A stretch of DNA of 64,000 nt from Nocardia sp. NBC_00416 (lineage in GTDB: Bacteria; Actinomycetota; Actinomycetes; Mycobacteriales; Mycobacteriaceae). How positions within the stretch are numbered: the first letter of the stretch is position 1; every line of letters begins with the position of its first letter. The notes beneath the pieces were generated by a model, which was not told the origin of the DNA, searched no databases, and saw nothing but the letters and a program-made list of their open reading frames with translations. The stretch lies in NCBI RefSeq assembly GCF_036032445.1, contig NZ_CP107932.1, positions 5,582,501-5,646,500 of the forward strand, written 5' to 3'. Position numbers and translations under genes: made by a program. Of the stretch, positions 35,171-44,137 are shown in pieces.

Positions 35171-36295
35171 ATGACGATTCGACAAGGTCCCGACGGGCCC
35201 GGCGCCCCGGTGGCGGCCGATAGCGCGTCCGGGGACGCCGACGCGGACCGGCGCACCTTCTCGGGATCGGTGGACTGGCGCTGGGCGGCCCGCACCGGTG
35301 CCGCGCTCGTACCCGCCGGTCCGCGTACCTCCCGGCCGGCGGCCGAACAGGTGGTGGCCGAGCTCGCCGAGGCGTCGGTACGCGCCGAGGAACCCGTGCG
35401 CGCGGTGACGGGTCTGCTCGACGATCAGCCGGTCCCGGCCGCCCGAATCGTCGACCGGCCCGGCTGGATCGGTGCGGCGGCGGATTCCATGTCGCAGCTC
35501 ACCGGGACCGGAACCGAGGACCGGCCCGGGCGACTCGGCCTCAACGGTAAACCGGCCGGTGTGCAGGTGGGCGCCATGCTGGCGTTCCTGTCCACCGCGA
35601 TCCTCGGCCAGTACGACCCCTTCACCGGCCCGGACGGCACCCTGCTCCTGGTAGCTCCGAATATCGTGGGCGTCGAGCGGGCGCTGGGGGTCTCACCGGC
35701 CGATTTCCGTTTCTGGGTGTGTCTGCACGAGGTCTGCCACCGGGTTCAGTTCTCCGCTTCGCCGTGGCTCGCCGACTACATGCGCGAGAACGTCGAGGTG
35801 CTCGGGGAGATGGGAGACGAGGCGACCTCGGAGATGCTGTCGCGGTTGATCGCCGAGGTGAAGCTCCGGCGCAGCGGGCAAGCGTCCGACGACCCCGCCA
35901 CGCGCGGCGTGGTCGGCTTGCTGCGGGCGACCCAGCCGCCGGAGCAGCGGGCGGCGCTGGACCGGTTGCTTCTGCTCGGCACCTTGCTGGAGGGGCACGC
36001 CGATCACGTGATGGACGCGGTCGGCCCCAGCGTCGTGCCCACGGTCGAGCAGATCCGGATGGCCTTCGACAGACGCCGGACCCGGCCCGCGAATCCGGTG
36101 CAGCGCCTGATGCGCGCCCTGCTCGGTATCGACGCGAAGGTGGCGCAGTACGTGCGCGGTAAGGCGTTCGTCGACGAGGTGGTGGGCACGGTCGGCATGG
36201 AGCGGTTCAACACGGTGTGGACGAATGCGGAGACTCTGCCGCGCACCGACGAGATAGACGATCCGCGGCGCTGGATCGCCCGGGTACTGGACTGA
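35171..36295 (+). CDS. Zinc-dependent metalloprotease-like protein (DUF2342)
   Basis: A 374-residue protein with FWVCLHEVCHRVQFSASPWL, an HExxH zinc-binding helix, and a downstream EGHADHVMDAVG likely giving the third ligand. This is the actinobacterial DUF2342 family (Rv3626c). Members are sometimes labelled F420-biosynthesis-associated from genome co-occurrence only. ATG 35171 has GGAGGG at ideal spacing. It lies between dacB (14 bp) and tilS (3 bp). Protease activity is inferred from the motif alone. Confidence 0.9.
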   Translation: MTIRQGPDGPGAPVAADSASGDADADRRTFSGSVDWRWAARTGAALVPAGPRTSRPAAEQVVAELAEASVRAEEPVRAVTGLLDDQPVPAARIVDRPGWIGAAADSMSQLTGTGTEDRPGRLGLNGKPAGVQVGAMLAFLSTAILGQYDPFTGPDGTLLLVAPNIVGVERALGVSPADFRFWVCLHEVCHRVQFSASPWLADYMRENVEVLGEMGDEATSEMLSRLIAEVKLRRSGQASDDPATRGVVGLLRATQPPEQRAALDRLLLLGTLLEGHADHVMDAVGPSVVPTVEQIRMAFDRRRTRPANPVQRLMRALLGIDAKVAQYVRGKAFVDEVVGTVGMERFNTVWTNAETLPRTDEIDDPRRWIARVLD

Positions 36296-36298
36296 GTC

Positions 36299-37300
36299 GT
36301 GCGACCGGTGCGGCAGCGGCCGATCCGGTTGCCGGAGACACTCGCGGTGCTGGCCGTGCGGCACGCGGTCCGGGAGTGGTCGACCGGTCTGCCGCCGGCG
36401 GAGCTCCAGGTGGCCGTCGCGCTGTCGGGCGGGGCGGATTCGCTGGCGTTGACCGCCGCCGCCGTCGCCGAGGCCGCGGCCGTGGACGCGCTGGTGGTGG
36501 ACCACCGGTTGCAGGACGGGTCGGACGAGGTGGCGGCCGTCGCGGCGGCGACCGCTCGGTCCCTCGGCTGCCGGTCGGCGCGGGTGCTGCCGGTCGAGGT
36601 CACCGGGACCGGCGGTATGGAGGCCGCCGCGCGTACCGCGCGCTACGCGGCGCTGGACGCCGCACGCGCAGGCCTGCCGGTGCTGCTCGGCCACACCCTC
36701 GACGACCAGGCCGAAACCGTGCTGCTGGGGCTCGCCCGGGGTTCGGGCGCGCGTGCCATTCAGGGAATGGCGCCGAGTGACGGGCCGTGGGGACGGCCGC
36801 TGCTGTCCGTTCGCCGGGCGACCACCCGGCAGTTCTGCGCGGACCTCGGTCTGACGCCGTATGAGGATCCGCACAACAGCTCCCCGGATTTCACCCGGGT
36901 TCGCCTGCGCACCGAGGTGCTGCCGTTGCTGGAGGATGTCCTCGGCGGTACCGCGGCGCTCGCGCTGGCCCGAACCGCCGAACAGTTGCGTGCCGACAAC
37001 GGCGCACTGGACGAATTCGCCGATGAGCTGCTGTCGCGCGCGGGTTCCGGTCTCGCGCTGGACTGCGCTGTGCTCGGCGCGGCCGCCCCCGCGGTGCGTC
37101 GCCGGGCGGTACGGGCGTGGCTGCTGGCACAGGGTGTGCGGGGGGTGGCCGGGACGCATATCCGGAGAATCGATGAGCTGGTGGTGGCCTGGCGCGGCCA
37201 GGGCGGGGTCGCGGTGGGCGGCGGAGTGCGGGGGACGAGGTTGGTCGTCGTTCGTGAGCATGGCAGGCTGACACTTGCCCGCACCGATCGGGAGCGCTGA
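36299..37300 (+). CDS. tilS: tRNA(Ile)-lysidine synthase
   Basis: A 333-residue N-type ATP pyrophosphatase. The PP-loop is [36 protein letters not shown] and [22 protein letters not shown] are the conserved substrate-binding segments. It converts C34 of tRNA-Ile(CAU) to lysidine so that AUA is read. The C-terminal domain is short, as in mycobacteria. GTG start 36299; ends 22 bp before hpt, from which it is not separated by a terminator. Confidence 0.95.
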   Translation: MRPVRQRPIRLPETLAVLAVRHAVREWSTGLPPAELQVAVALSGGADSLALTAAAVAEAAAVDALVVDHRLQDGSDEVAAVAAATARSLGCRSARVLPVEVTGTGGMEAAARTARYAALDAARAGLPVLLGHTLDDQAETVLLGLARGSGARAIQGMAPSDGPWGRPLLSVRRATTRQFCADLGLTPYEDPHNSSPDFTRVRLRTEVLPLLEDVLGGTAALALARTAEQLRADNGALDEFADELLSRAGSGLALDCAVLGAAAPAVRRRAVRAWLLAQGVRGVAGTHIRRIDELVVAWRGQGGVAVGGGVRGTRLVVVREHGRLTLARTDRER

Positions 37301-37322
37301 GACCGAAGGGAAACCAGTTGAC

Positions 37323-37886
37323 GTGTACGGGGATGATATCGATTCGGTCTTGATCACCGAAGAAGAAATCGCGGCGAAGGTCAATGAGTTGGCCGAACTC
37401 ATCGCCAAGCGGTACCCGGCCGACGCGCCGGAGGGCGATCTCCTGCTGGTCGGCGTGCTCAAGGGCGCCATCTTCTTCATGACGGATCTGGCGAAAGCCC
37501 TGCCGATGCCCACCCAGATGGAGTTCATGGCCGTATCGTCCTACGGGTCGTCCACGTCCTCGTCGGGTGTAGTGCGCATCATGAAGGACCTGGACAAGGA
37601 CATCGCGGGCCGCAACGTGCTCATCGTCGAGGACATCATCGATTCGGGGCTGACACTGTCCTGGTTGATGCGCAACCTCACCACCCGCAACCCCGCCTCA
37701 CTCGAGGTGGTGACCCTGCTGCGCAAACCCGACGCACTGCGCACCCAGGTCGAGGTGGCGAATGTCGGCTTCGATATCCCGAACGAATTCGTCGTCGGGT
37801 ACGGCCTGGACTACGCCGAGCGGTACCGGGATCTGCCCTATATCGGCACGCTGCACCCGCGGGTGTACGGGGGCGATCAGCGCTGA
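37323..37886 (+). CDS. hpt: Hypoxanthine phosphoribosyltransferase
   Basis: A 187-residue purine salvage enzyme. The flexible loop contains [19 protein letters not shown] and the PRPP-binding motif is [17 protein letters not shown]. The C-terminus is [19 protein letters not shown]. It converts hypoxanthine or guanine with PRPP to IMP or GMP. I started it at GTG 37323 by comparison with the mycobacterial N-terminus and the preceding GAAGGGAAA; TTG 37275 would add 16 residues. Confidence 0.95.
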   Translation: MYGDDIDSVLITEEEIAAKVNELAELIAKRYPADAPEGDLLLVGVLKGAIFFMTDLAKALPMPTQMEFMAVSSYGSSTSSSGVVRIMKDLDKDIAGRNVLIVEDIIDSGLTLSWLMRNLTTRNPASLEVVTLLRKPDALRTQVEVANVGFDIPNEFVVGYGLDYAERYRDLPYIGTLHPRVYGGDQR

Positions 37887-37892
37887 ACCCGA

Positions 37893-37922
37893 CGTGGGTA
37901 GGCGCAGTTTCGCCTACCCACG
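37893..37922. terminator. Bidirectional terminator between hpt and lysR-type gene
   Basis: A perfect 12-bp inverted repeat, CGTGGGTAGGCG (37893-37904) and CGCCTACCCACG (37911-37922), with a 6-nt loop lies between convergent genes. Confidence 0.88.
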
Positions 37923-37935
37923 CGGGATCTGCGTA

Positions 37936-38820
37936 TCAGGCGGGTATGGCGGGCGGTGCCGCGAATCCGCCGGAGACGGCCCGCTGGCCGAATTCGAGGA
38001 TGGTCGGCCGGGTGTCGTCGGCCCGCCAGGCGACCGCGAGTTCGCACGGCGGCATCCCGGTCACCGGGCGCGCGGTCAGACCGGGCCAGCGGTACATCGG
38101 GACGTTGTTCTCGGCGAGCAGGCAGAGTCCGAGTCCCAGTCCGACGGCCTCGAGCCGGTCTTCGGGGGTGGCCGCTTCGGCGCCGATGGTCGCGGGGCGG
38201 CCGTTGCGGGCGTCGTTGCCGAGCCAGAAGTCGCGCACGGCGCCGGCCTCGGCGGGCAGGGCGATGAATTGTTCGTCGAGCAGGTCCGTGAAATCGATCA
38301 TTTCCTGACCGGCGCGGGGATGCGTTTCCGGTAGGAGCACCCAGCGGCGTTCGGTGCGCAGCACCTGCCAGCGGTAGCGGTTGGGATCCGGTAGCGGAAG
38401 CCAGACCAGGGCGAGATCGGCCTGCCGTCCGGCGAGTCCACTGGAGGGGTCGGTCCATGCGGCGGGGTGCAGCGCGAGCCGATGGCCGCTGGCGCTCTCC
38501 AGATCGTGCAGCAGTCCGCGGCCCAGTGTCGATTGCAGGCCCACGCGCAGCACCTCGCCCGCTTCCTGGAGCGAGCTGTTGGTGGTCTCCCAGAGCTCCA
38601 GGATTTTGCGGGCGCCGGTGAGCAGTTCCTTACCGGCAACCGTCAGCGCGACACTGCGCTGGTTGCGATCGAACAGGACCACATCGAGCTGACGTTCCAG
38701 CTGCCGGATCTGACGCGACAGGGTCGGTTGAGCGATGTGCAGCCGCTGAGCGGCGTTGGTGAAGTGCAGTTCCTCGGCGACAGCGACGAAATACCGCAGA
38801 TCGCGCAAATGCGGGTCCAT
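37936..38820 (-). CDS. LysR-family transcriptional regulator
   Basis: A 294-residue LysR protein. The N-terminal HTH is LRYFVAVAEELHFTNAAQRLHIAQPTLSRQIRQLERQL, and the effector domain begins at VLRVGLQSTLGRGLL. No divergent target gene starts in the 416 bp upstream, where TTAGTGACAGCTTAT is only a weak T-N11-A-like candidate. Its target may therefore be the downstream-strand SDR/aldehyde dehydrogenase pair or a distant gene. Confidence 0.9.
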   Translation of the reverse strand: MDPHLRDLRYFVAVAEELHFTNAAQRLHIAQPTLSRQIRQLERQLDVVLFDRNQRSVALTVAGKELLTGARKILELWETTNSSLQEAGEVLRVGLQSTLGRGLLHDLESASGHRLALHPAAWTDPSSGLAGRQADLALVWLPLPDPNRYRWQVLRTERRWVLLPETHPRAGQEMIDFTDLLDEQFIALPAEAGAVRDFWLGNDARNGRPATIGAEAATPEDRLEAVGLGLGLCLLAENNVPMYRWPGLTARPVTGMPPCELAVAWRADDTRPTILEFGQRAVSGGFAAPPAIPA

Positions 38821-39234
38821 AGCACCTTGCTATCAGAATCGTTGCTGAATTTCCAGCCCTAATTTGTTCAAGAGGTCCGCATACGGGGCCCGAAACAGTC
38901 AGCAGGTTTGTTAGTGACAGCTTATGGGGTCTCGCGGTGATGTGCATCATGAGTTCTTCGGATCGCCGATCGTTCGGCCTCGCTGGGCGATGCAACGGAG
39001 AATCGTCGGCGTTTGTCGTGGTAGGGCTGTTCGTGCGGGGCGTGCTGTTACCTCGGTCGATGGGCGCCGGGTCCGCGCCGAGGCGGGTCGCGTGGACAAG
39101 TTTCGCGCCGTTCTTCCTCAACTATCCATGTCAAGTGACATTGATCACAATAGGGTTTCGATGGCGGGTTTTCGGCGGGCACGGCGGCCTCGCCGCGGTC
39201 CGTCGGTGCCGGACCGCGGCGCTGCGCCGCGGAT
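38821..39234. other. Intergenic region upstream of the LysR gene
   Basis: 414 bp with no supportable gene between the LysR gene start and the end of the SDR gene (both minus strand). The LysR promoter must be here. The palindromic words GTGATGTGCATCAT near 38938 and TGACATTGATCA near 39136 are possible regulator sites but are not specific. Confidence 0.35.
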
Positions 39235-40068
39235 TCAGTCGTGCCGGACGCGCTCTTCGTAGGCCTTGCGCTTCTCGGTGTCCACATCGTCGAGGAAGGT
39301 CTGGGCCGACCCCATCGAACGGCCCAGGGCATCGCCCACCGATTGCGGCAGCAGGTTCACGAACACCGACATGGCGCCCGCCGCCCGGGTCACCCGGGCC
39401 TTCGGCCTGGGTTTGGCGATCAGTCGCACCACCGCCGCCGCGATGTCCGCCGGCTCCGCCGCCGGCAGACCCTTCGGCGCCGCGACCCCGGAGCCGAGTT
39501 CGGTGTTCGTCAGCGTAGGCAGCACCGAGGAGAACGAGACGCCCGTGCCCCGGTACTCCTCGCGCAAGGTGTCGGTGAAACCGAGCACCGCGTGCTTGGA
39601 CGCGTTGTAGGTGGCCAGCCCCGGAATATGGGTCTCGCCGGCCAGTGAGGCGATATTGATGATGTGCCCGCTCCTACGTTCGAGCATCCGGGCCAGAGCG
39701 ATCTTCGAGCCCAGGATCACGCCGTAGACGTTGATGTCCAGGATCCGCCGGGTGATCTGGTCGTCCTCCTCCACCAGTCGCCCGGTCGGCATGATGCCGG
39801 CATTGTTGATCAGCACATCGATCGGGCCGACCTCGCGTTCCACATCGTCGAGGAATGTGGTGAACGACTGTTTGTCGGTGACATCGAGCCGGCCGTAGAA
39901 GTCGAAATCATGGTCGGTGCCCGATTCCTTGACGGTTTTCTCGTCGATATCGCCGATCGCGATCTTGGCGCCCAGTTCGTCCAGGGCGACCGCGGTGGCC
40001 AGGCCGATACCGCGAGCGCCGCCGGTGATGACGACGACCTTGCCGCGAATGGATTCGCTCTTGCTCAC
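39235..40068 (-). CDS. Short-chain dehydrogenase/reductase
   Basis: A 277-residue classical SDR. The cofactor site is VVITGGARGIGLATAVAL. Asp follows the second strand (IAIGDIDE), suggesting NAD preference. NNAGIMP is present, and the catalytic Ser-Tyr-Lys are in IINIASLAGETHIPGLATYNASKHAV. It likely oxidises a secondary alcohol or reduces a ketone. The GTG start at 40068 overlaps the stop of a 23-residue mini-ORF, which in turn overlaps the aldehyde dehydrogenase stop, so three reading frames are coupled. Confidence 0.92.
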   Translation of the reverse strand: MSKSESIRGKVVVITGGARGIGLATAVALDELGAKIAIGDIDEKTVKESGTDHDFDFYGRLDVTDKQSFTTFLDDVEREVGPIDVLINNAGIMPTGRLVEEDDQITRRILDINVYGVILGSKIALARMLERRSGHIINIASLAGETHIPGLATYNASKHAVLGFTDTLREEYRGTGVSFSSVLPTLTNTELGSGVAAPKGLPAAEPADIAAAVVRLIAKPRPKARVTRAAGAMSVFVNLLPQSVGDALGRSMGSAQTFLDDVDTEKRKAYEERVRHD

Positions 40069-40136
40069 CGCTCCTCCTTCGGAGTGGCTTCATGCGGTCC
40101 GCGCAGGCCGCAGCGAAGGCGGAGGTATTCCATCAT
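40065..40136 (-). CDS. 23-residue mini-ORF at an operon junction (RLRxGLRG type)
   Basis: This frame fills the gap between the aldehyde dehydrogenase and SDR genes exactly. Its ATG (ATGATG) overlaps the dehydrogenase stop and its TGA overlaps the SDR GTG. The peptide starts MMEYLRLRCGLRGPHE and ends PKEER. Codons for K-E-E include AAGGAGG, the SDR Shine-Dalgarno. A second copy of the same 24-codon length lies at 50375-50446. Length conservation, both overlaps and similarity at the peptide level argue that it is translated. Function is unknown; coupling or re-initiation is the simplest role. Confidence 0.6.
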   Translation of the reverse strand: MMEYLRLRCGLRGPHEATPKEER

Positions 40137-41725
40137 CGGTTGTCTCCCTTGAGTCGCAGCAACGCCGGGACGTCGAATCGGCGCAGACCGCGGGCGCCGG
40201 CGGCACGCATCGCCCCGAGACCGATCAGGATCTTGTTGAGGTCGTAGGGCATCCAAGTGAGTTCGCGTTCCTGGGTCGGCAGGATCGGCGTGGTGATCGC
40301 CTTGGCCCGGCAGTACTTGCGCACCCCGTTTGCGCCGCCCCAGCGGGCCCCGACACCGGAATCGCCCCAGCCGCCCATCGGGAGAGCGAAATTGAACAGG
40401 TTGGCGAAGACGTCGTTGATATTGACTGCGCCCGCGTTCAGTGCCCGGGCTACCCGTTCGCCGCGGGCCTTGTCCCCGGTCCACACTGTCGCAGACAGTC
40501 CGTAGACGGAGTCGTTCGCCAACCGGATGGCCTCGGCCTCGTCGGCCACTTTCATGACCGGCAGTGTCGGCCCGAAGGTCTCCTCGCGGATGCACGACAT
40601 GCTGTGGTCGACATCGACCAGCACGGTCGGCTCGAAGAAAGTGCCCACGCCCGTCCGTTTGCCCCCGGTCAGGACTTTCGCGCCGGCGGCGACGGCGTCG
40701 TCGATATGCCGCTCGACGATGCCGACCTGGCTCTCGTTGGCCATGGCCCCCACATCGTGACGTGGCGTGCGATCGTCGTGCCCCTGTCGCAGGGACCTGA
40801 CATTCTCGGTGAGCTTGGCGACGAAATCTTCGTAGACGGGCGCCTCGACATACACCCGCTCCACCGAGATGCAGACCTGCCCGGAATTGAACATCCCGCC
40901 GAACGCGATACCGGCGGCGGCACGATCGAGATCGGCGTCGGCCAGCACGATCGCCGGATCCTTACCGCCCAGCTCCAGGCTGTAGGGGACCATCCGGGCC
41001 GCGCAGGCAGCGGCGATCCGGCGGCCGGTGGCGGTGGAGCCGGTGAACTGGATGTAATCGGCGTTGTCGACCACGGCCGCGCCGGTGACACCCGCGCCGG
41101 TGACGACGGACAGCACCGGGGGCGCACCGATCTCTCGCCAGCCGCGGGCGAGTTCGAGCGCCGACAGCGGGGTCACCTCGGACGGCTTCAAGATCACCGC
41201 GGCGCCGGCGGCCAACGCCGGGACGACATCGAGCAGCGGCATTGCCAGCGGGAAATTCCACGGGGTGATCACGCCGACCACCGGATACGGCTCGAACACC
41301 GTGGTCAGCCGTTTCACCCGGGACAGCGGGCTGTGCGGCGCGGGATGCTCGTCGGCCAGGAACTTGCCGGCTCGGCGCGCGTAATACCCGATCAGGTCAC
41401 TGCCGAAGATCGGATCGATAAGCGAATCGACCCGGGGTTTACCTGTCTCGGACTGCAGTACGTCGGCCAGCACCTCGGTGTTGTCGATGATCCAGTCCTG
41501 TAGTTTGAGCAGCCATTCCTTGCGCTCGTCGGGGCCGATGGCCTGCCATTCGCGCTGCTGCTCACGCAGATCGGTGATGGTCACGACGACCTGCTCGGCC
41601 GGCGTATCGGCGACCGAGCCGACCACCTCGCCGGTGGCGGGATTGAGAACCCGGATCTCCGAGTCCGGGGGTGGTTCCGCGGTATTCGCCGCGGCGTCGG
41701 GTTGTCCCGATTCGGTTTTGGTCAC
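40133..41725 (-). CDS. Aldehyde dehydrogenase (succinic-semialdehyde type)
   Basis: A 530-residue NAD(P)-dependent aldehyde dehydrogenase. It has VITPWNFPLAMPL, FTGSTATGRRIAAACA, the general base Glu in SLELGGKDPAIVLADADLD, and the nucleophile Cys in FNSGQVCISVERVYV. EETFGPTLPVMKV is also present. It oxidises an aldehyde to its acid; the relatives I recall are nocardial succinate-semialdehyde dehydrogenases. Starting at GTG 41725 (GGAGAAC 7 nt upstream) gives the family's normal N-terminus. Downstream it is coupled through a mini-ORF to the SDR, suggesting consecutive oxidation steps. Confidence 0.93.
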   Translation of the reverse strand: MTKTESGQPDAAANTAEPPPDSEIRVLNPATGEVVGSVADTPAEQVVVTITDLREQQREWQAIGPDERKEWLLKLQDWIIDNTEVLADVLQSETGKPRVDSLIDPIFGSDLIGYYARRAGKFLADEHPAPHSPLSRVKRLTTVFEPYPVVGVITPWNFPLAMPLLDVVPALAAGAAVILKPSEVTPLSALELARGWREIGAPPVLSVVTGAGVTGAAVVDNADYIQFTGSTATGRRIAAACAARMVPYSLELGGKDPAIVLADADLDRAAAGIAFGGMFNSGQVCISVERVYVEAPVYEDFVAKLTENVRSLRQGHDDRTPRHDVGAMANESQVGIVERHIDDAVAAGAKVLTGGKRTGVGTFFEPTVLVDVDHSMSCIREETFGPTLPVMKVADEAEAIRLANDSVYGLSATVWTGDKARGERVARALNAGAVNINDVFANLFNFALPMGGWGDSGVGARWGGANGVRKYCRAKAITTPILPTQERELTWMPYDLNKILIGLGAMRAAGARGLRRFDVPALLRLKGDNR

Positions 41726-41849
41726 TGCTGTTCTCCCACTGCGTCGTGCTCGGAACCGCTGTGGCTGATCGTTGTGAATCAGCTCACCGGATCGATCGTG
41801 ACACACTGTGCGAGACACCGCGCCCGGTCGCGGTGTCCGATGCCGGGAT

Positions 41850-42104
41850 CTATTGGGATTCGCGAGCCAACCGGCGCAGTGGCGGCTCGTTTGCCGGGGG
41901 CACCCGGCGGTCGGGTAACTCCGCGAGAAGATCGGTGGTCGCCGCGGCCACGGCCGCAACGGCTTTGTCCACAGCGGGTTTGGTGGCCGAACTCAGCCCG
42001 GACAGGCCACCGACTTTGCGCACATACTGCAGTGCGGCGGCATAGATCTCCTGCTCGGTAGCGGCGGGTTCCAGACCTCGCAAGACGGTGATGTTTCTAC
42101 ACAT
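41850..42104 (-). CDS. DUF2277 family protein
   Basis: An 84-residue protein beginning MCRNITVLRGLEPAATEQEIYAAALQYVRKVGG, the DUF2277 signature. Such small proteins have been likened to DNA-binding or tRNA-processing factors but have no proven role. TAATGT lies 6 nt before the ATG, so it is probably leaderless. It diverges from the DUF1266 gene. Confidence 0.9.
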   Translation of the reverse strand: MCRNITVLRGLEPAATEQEIYAAALQYVRKVGGLSGLSSATKPAVDKAVAAVAAATTDLLAELPDRRVPPANEPPLRRLARESQ

Positions 42105-42206
42105 GAATGCACATTAGCCCCGGAACAGGGCTGGTGACAGGCCAAGGAACAAATGTGAAAACACATTGACCGGCCCCACCCGCGACCCGGGTCCTAGACT
42201 CACGGT

Positions 42207-43022
42207 ATGGCTGCTCCCGGATTGCCCACGCCGACCCCTTTCCCCTATCCGGAGCTCGACAAGCGCGAGGAGGACCACTGGTCCGGCGCGCCCATCGACG
42301 ATGACCGGTTGCGGGCATTGGCGCTGGGCGCCTTCTACTCGGCGCGCTGGGACGCCTTCCACGACGAGCTGCTGCTCGGCCCGGAACGCGACCACCCCCT
42401 CGGCGACCGCCGCGAACTGGCCATCGACACCCTCACCGGAGCATGGGGCATCACCGACGGCACCGAGGCCCGCGCCTCCATGGAACAACTGCTCGAGGGG
42501 ATGCACGCCCCGCTGTACGCCTTGGTGCACCCGCTGGTCACCGCCTCGCTCAATGCCAGCGAACGCGACCGCTTCGGGGAACGCGCCGACCGGCACCGCG
42601 CCTTCCTGCGCCAGGTCGCCTCGTTCCGCGGTATCGACAATTCCGAAGCTCTCGTCCGCGACTACGACATCTGGTCCCAGGCGATCAAGATCGGTTTCAC
42701 CGATCACCTGTCCCGGCCGCTACCCGCTGATATCCACGCCTGGGACCTGGCCCGGGTGGTCGCGGTGGCACGGATGTCCTACACCGCCGGCTACATCGAA
42801 ACCGACGTCGCCTGGGACTACCTGGCCCGTGCGCTACCCCTGGCCCAGCGCAAATACCGCAACTGGCGGCAGTTCGGCGACGCCTACCTCACCGGCTGGA
42901 CCTACTGGCAAGCCTGCGAAGACCTGGCCGAACTGAAAGACGGCGGGGTCGACCGGCGCCTGGAACTCCTGCGCCTCTGGCTGCGCCCGACCAGTCCGTG
43001 GCGCCGCATCGGATTGAACTGA
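42207..43022 (+). CDS. DUF1266 family protein
   Basis: A 271-residue cytoplasmic protein. WDYLARALPLAQRKYRNWRQFGDAYLTGWTYWQ and AWDLARVVAVARMSYTAGYI are typical of DUF1266, whose members often sit near polymorphic-toxin or surface loci without known activity. TAGACT lies 6 nt before ATG 42207 (leaderless). The gene ends at the edge of the repeat-rich 43 kb stretch. Confidence 0.85.
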   Translation: MAAPGLPTPTPFPYPELDKREEDHWSGAPIDDDRLRALALGAFYSARWDAFHDELLLGPERDHPLGDRRELAIDTLTGAWGITDGTEARASMEQLLEGMHAPLYALVHPLVTASLNASERDRFGERADRHRAFLRQVASFRGIDNSEALVRDYDIWSQAIKIGFTDHLSRPLPADIHAWDLARVVAVARMSYTAGYIETDVAWDYLARALPLAQRKYRNWRQFGDAYLTGWTYWQACEDLAELKDGGVDRRLELLRLWLRPTSPWRRIGLN

Positions 43023-43033
43023 GCTGTATCTAT

Positions 43034-43232
43034 TGCGCCGCCTGCGGCGGCGCGGGTCGGGGCCCTCGTCAACCCCGGTTCTTCACTCCTGCGCTCAGTC
43101 GCTGCGCTCAGTCGCTGCGCTCCTTCGCTTCGTCGCTCCAGAACCGGGGCGGGCCCCGACCATGGAATGGTGACCGTTCGGTGTGGTGGTCGTGGGTCGT
43201 CATTCCTGGGGGTGGGTGGCTGCGCTGCTTCG
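43034..43232 (+). repeat. Long repeat, copy 1, with a large hairpin core
   Basis: 199 bp nearly identical to 43476-43661. It has one 13-bp tandem expansion (CAGTCGCTGCGCT) that the second copy lacks. The core is a big inverted repeat: GGTCGGGGCCC (43055-43065) with GGGCCCCGACC (43151-43161) and, inside it, CCCCGGTTCT (43073-43082) with AGAACCGGGG (43140-43149). Confidence 0.85.
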
Positions 43233-43790
43233 CTTTGTCGCTGTAGAACCGGGGCGGGGCTCCGACCTTGGGACGGTGATTGCCGGGAGAGGTGGTGCTG
43301 GGGTCGTCGTTCCTGGGGTGGGTGGCTGCGCTGCTTCGTTTCACCGCTGCAGAACCGGGGTGGGCCTGACCAGGGATGTCGGGCATCGGCGGGGTGTGTG
43401 ATGTGTGAAGGTGAGAAAGGCTGCCGGGCTGTGAAGGTGAAGGCGTGGGGTTGCTCGGGAAGGCCTGTGTTTATTTGCGCCGCCTGCGGCGTCGCGGGTC
43501 GGGGCCCTCGTCAACCCCGGTTCTTCACTCCTGCGCTCAGTCGCTGCGCTCCTTCGCTTCGTCGCTCCAGAACCGGGGCGGGCCCCGACCATGGAATGGT
43601 GACCGTTCGGTGTGGTGGTCGTGGGTCGTCATTCCTGGGGGTGGGTGGCTGCGCTGCTTCGTTTCACCGCTGCAGAACCAGGGTGGGCCCCGACCATGGA
43701 ATGGCGACCGTCAGGAGGAGGTGGGGTCGTGGTTGCTGGGGTTGGTGGTCGCGCTCCTTCGCGCTGTGCTGCAGGAGGGCGCGCCCCGAT
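43138..43790 (+). repeat. Two arrays of about 105-bp imperfect repeats
   Basis: Units begin with an AGAACCGGGGcGGG-like sequence near 43138, 43243 and 43350, and again near 43567, 43672 and 43773. Each unit runs through a variant of GGGTGGGTGGCTGCGCTGCTTCG. The spacing is 101-107 bp. Only short low-complexity frames cross the region, so it is non-coding. Confidence 0.65.
43476..43661 (+). repeat. Long repeat, copy 2
   Basis: 186 bp matching copy 1, offset by about 440 bp, with the same hairpin arms (43497-43507 and 43580-43590). It ends in the same GCGCTGCTTCG. Confidence 0.85.
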
Positions 43791-43840
43791 CATCTGATCA
43801 CCGGGCAGATTTCGAATCGGGTGACGGACCGGCCGGGTTC

Positions 43841-44030
43841 CTACCGTTGGCCGGTGAGCCACTCGTCGAAGGTTGTGGGTGCGATGCGCGCGTCTTTCCC
43901 GGGCAACAGGGCATTCCCGGCCATTTCGGGTCCGAGCAGGGAAGCCCAGGTCGGTGCGAGCCGGACCGAACAGCCGCGGGCCGCGTTGGTGCGGCGGGCC
44001 ATATCGACGAGGTCCTGTGCCCTAGCTCGC
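43841..44030 (-). pseudogene. 3' remnant of an oxidoreductase-like gene
   Basis: A minus-strand frame ending at TAG 43843-43841 encodes RAQDLVDMARRTNAARG, then SVRLAPTWASLLGPEMAGNA and ends PTTFDEWLTGQR. It reads as the C-terminal 60 residues of a normal protein; the ending recalls NmrA-like SDR oxidoreductases. The frame loses protein character upstream of about 44030 and no full gene exists, so it is a truncated leftover beside the repeats. Confidence 0.5.
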
Positions 44031-44137
44031 CGACCTGCCCGATTCGGCCCCGGCCCGCACCTGGCGACGGCTGACCGCGATCGGAGTAGCGCCTCCCGTA
44101 CCGGACGGCGTTAACCGCCGCGCGGTGCCGGGAGGCG

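Noticed and set aside
43034-43661. CRISPR-like array because of regular repeats
   Set aside because: Units are about 105 bp, imperfect and contiguous, without short identical repeats separated by unique spacers, and no cas genes are present.
43023-44137. Insertion sequence
   Set aside because: No transposase-like frame or fragment and no target-site duplication could be seen around the repeats.
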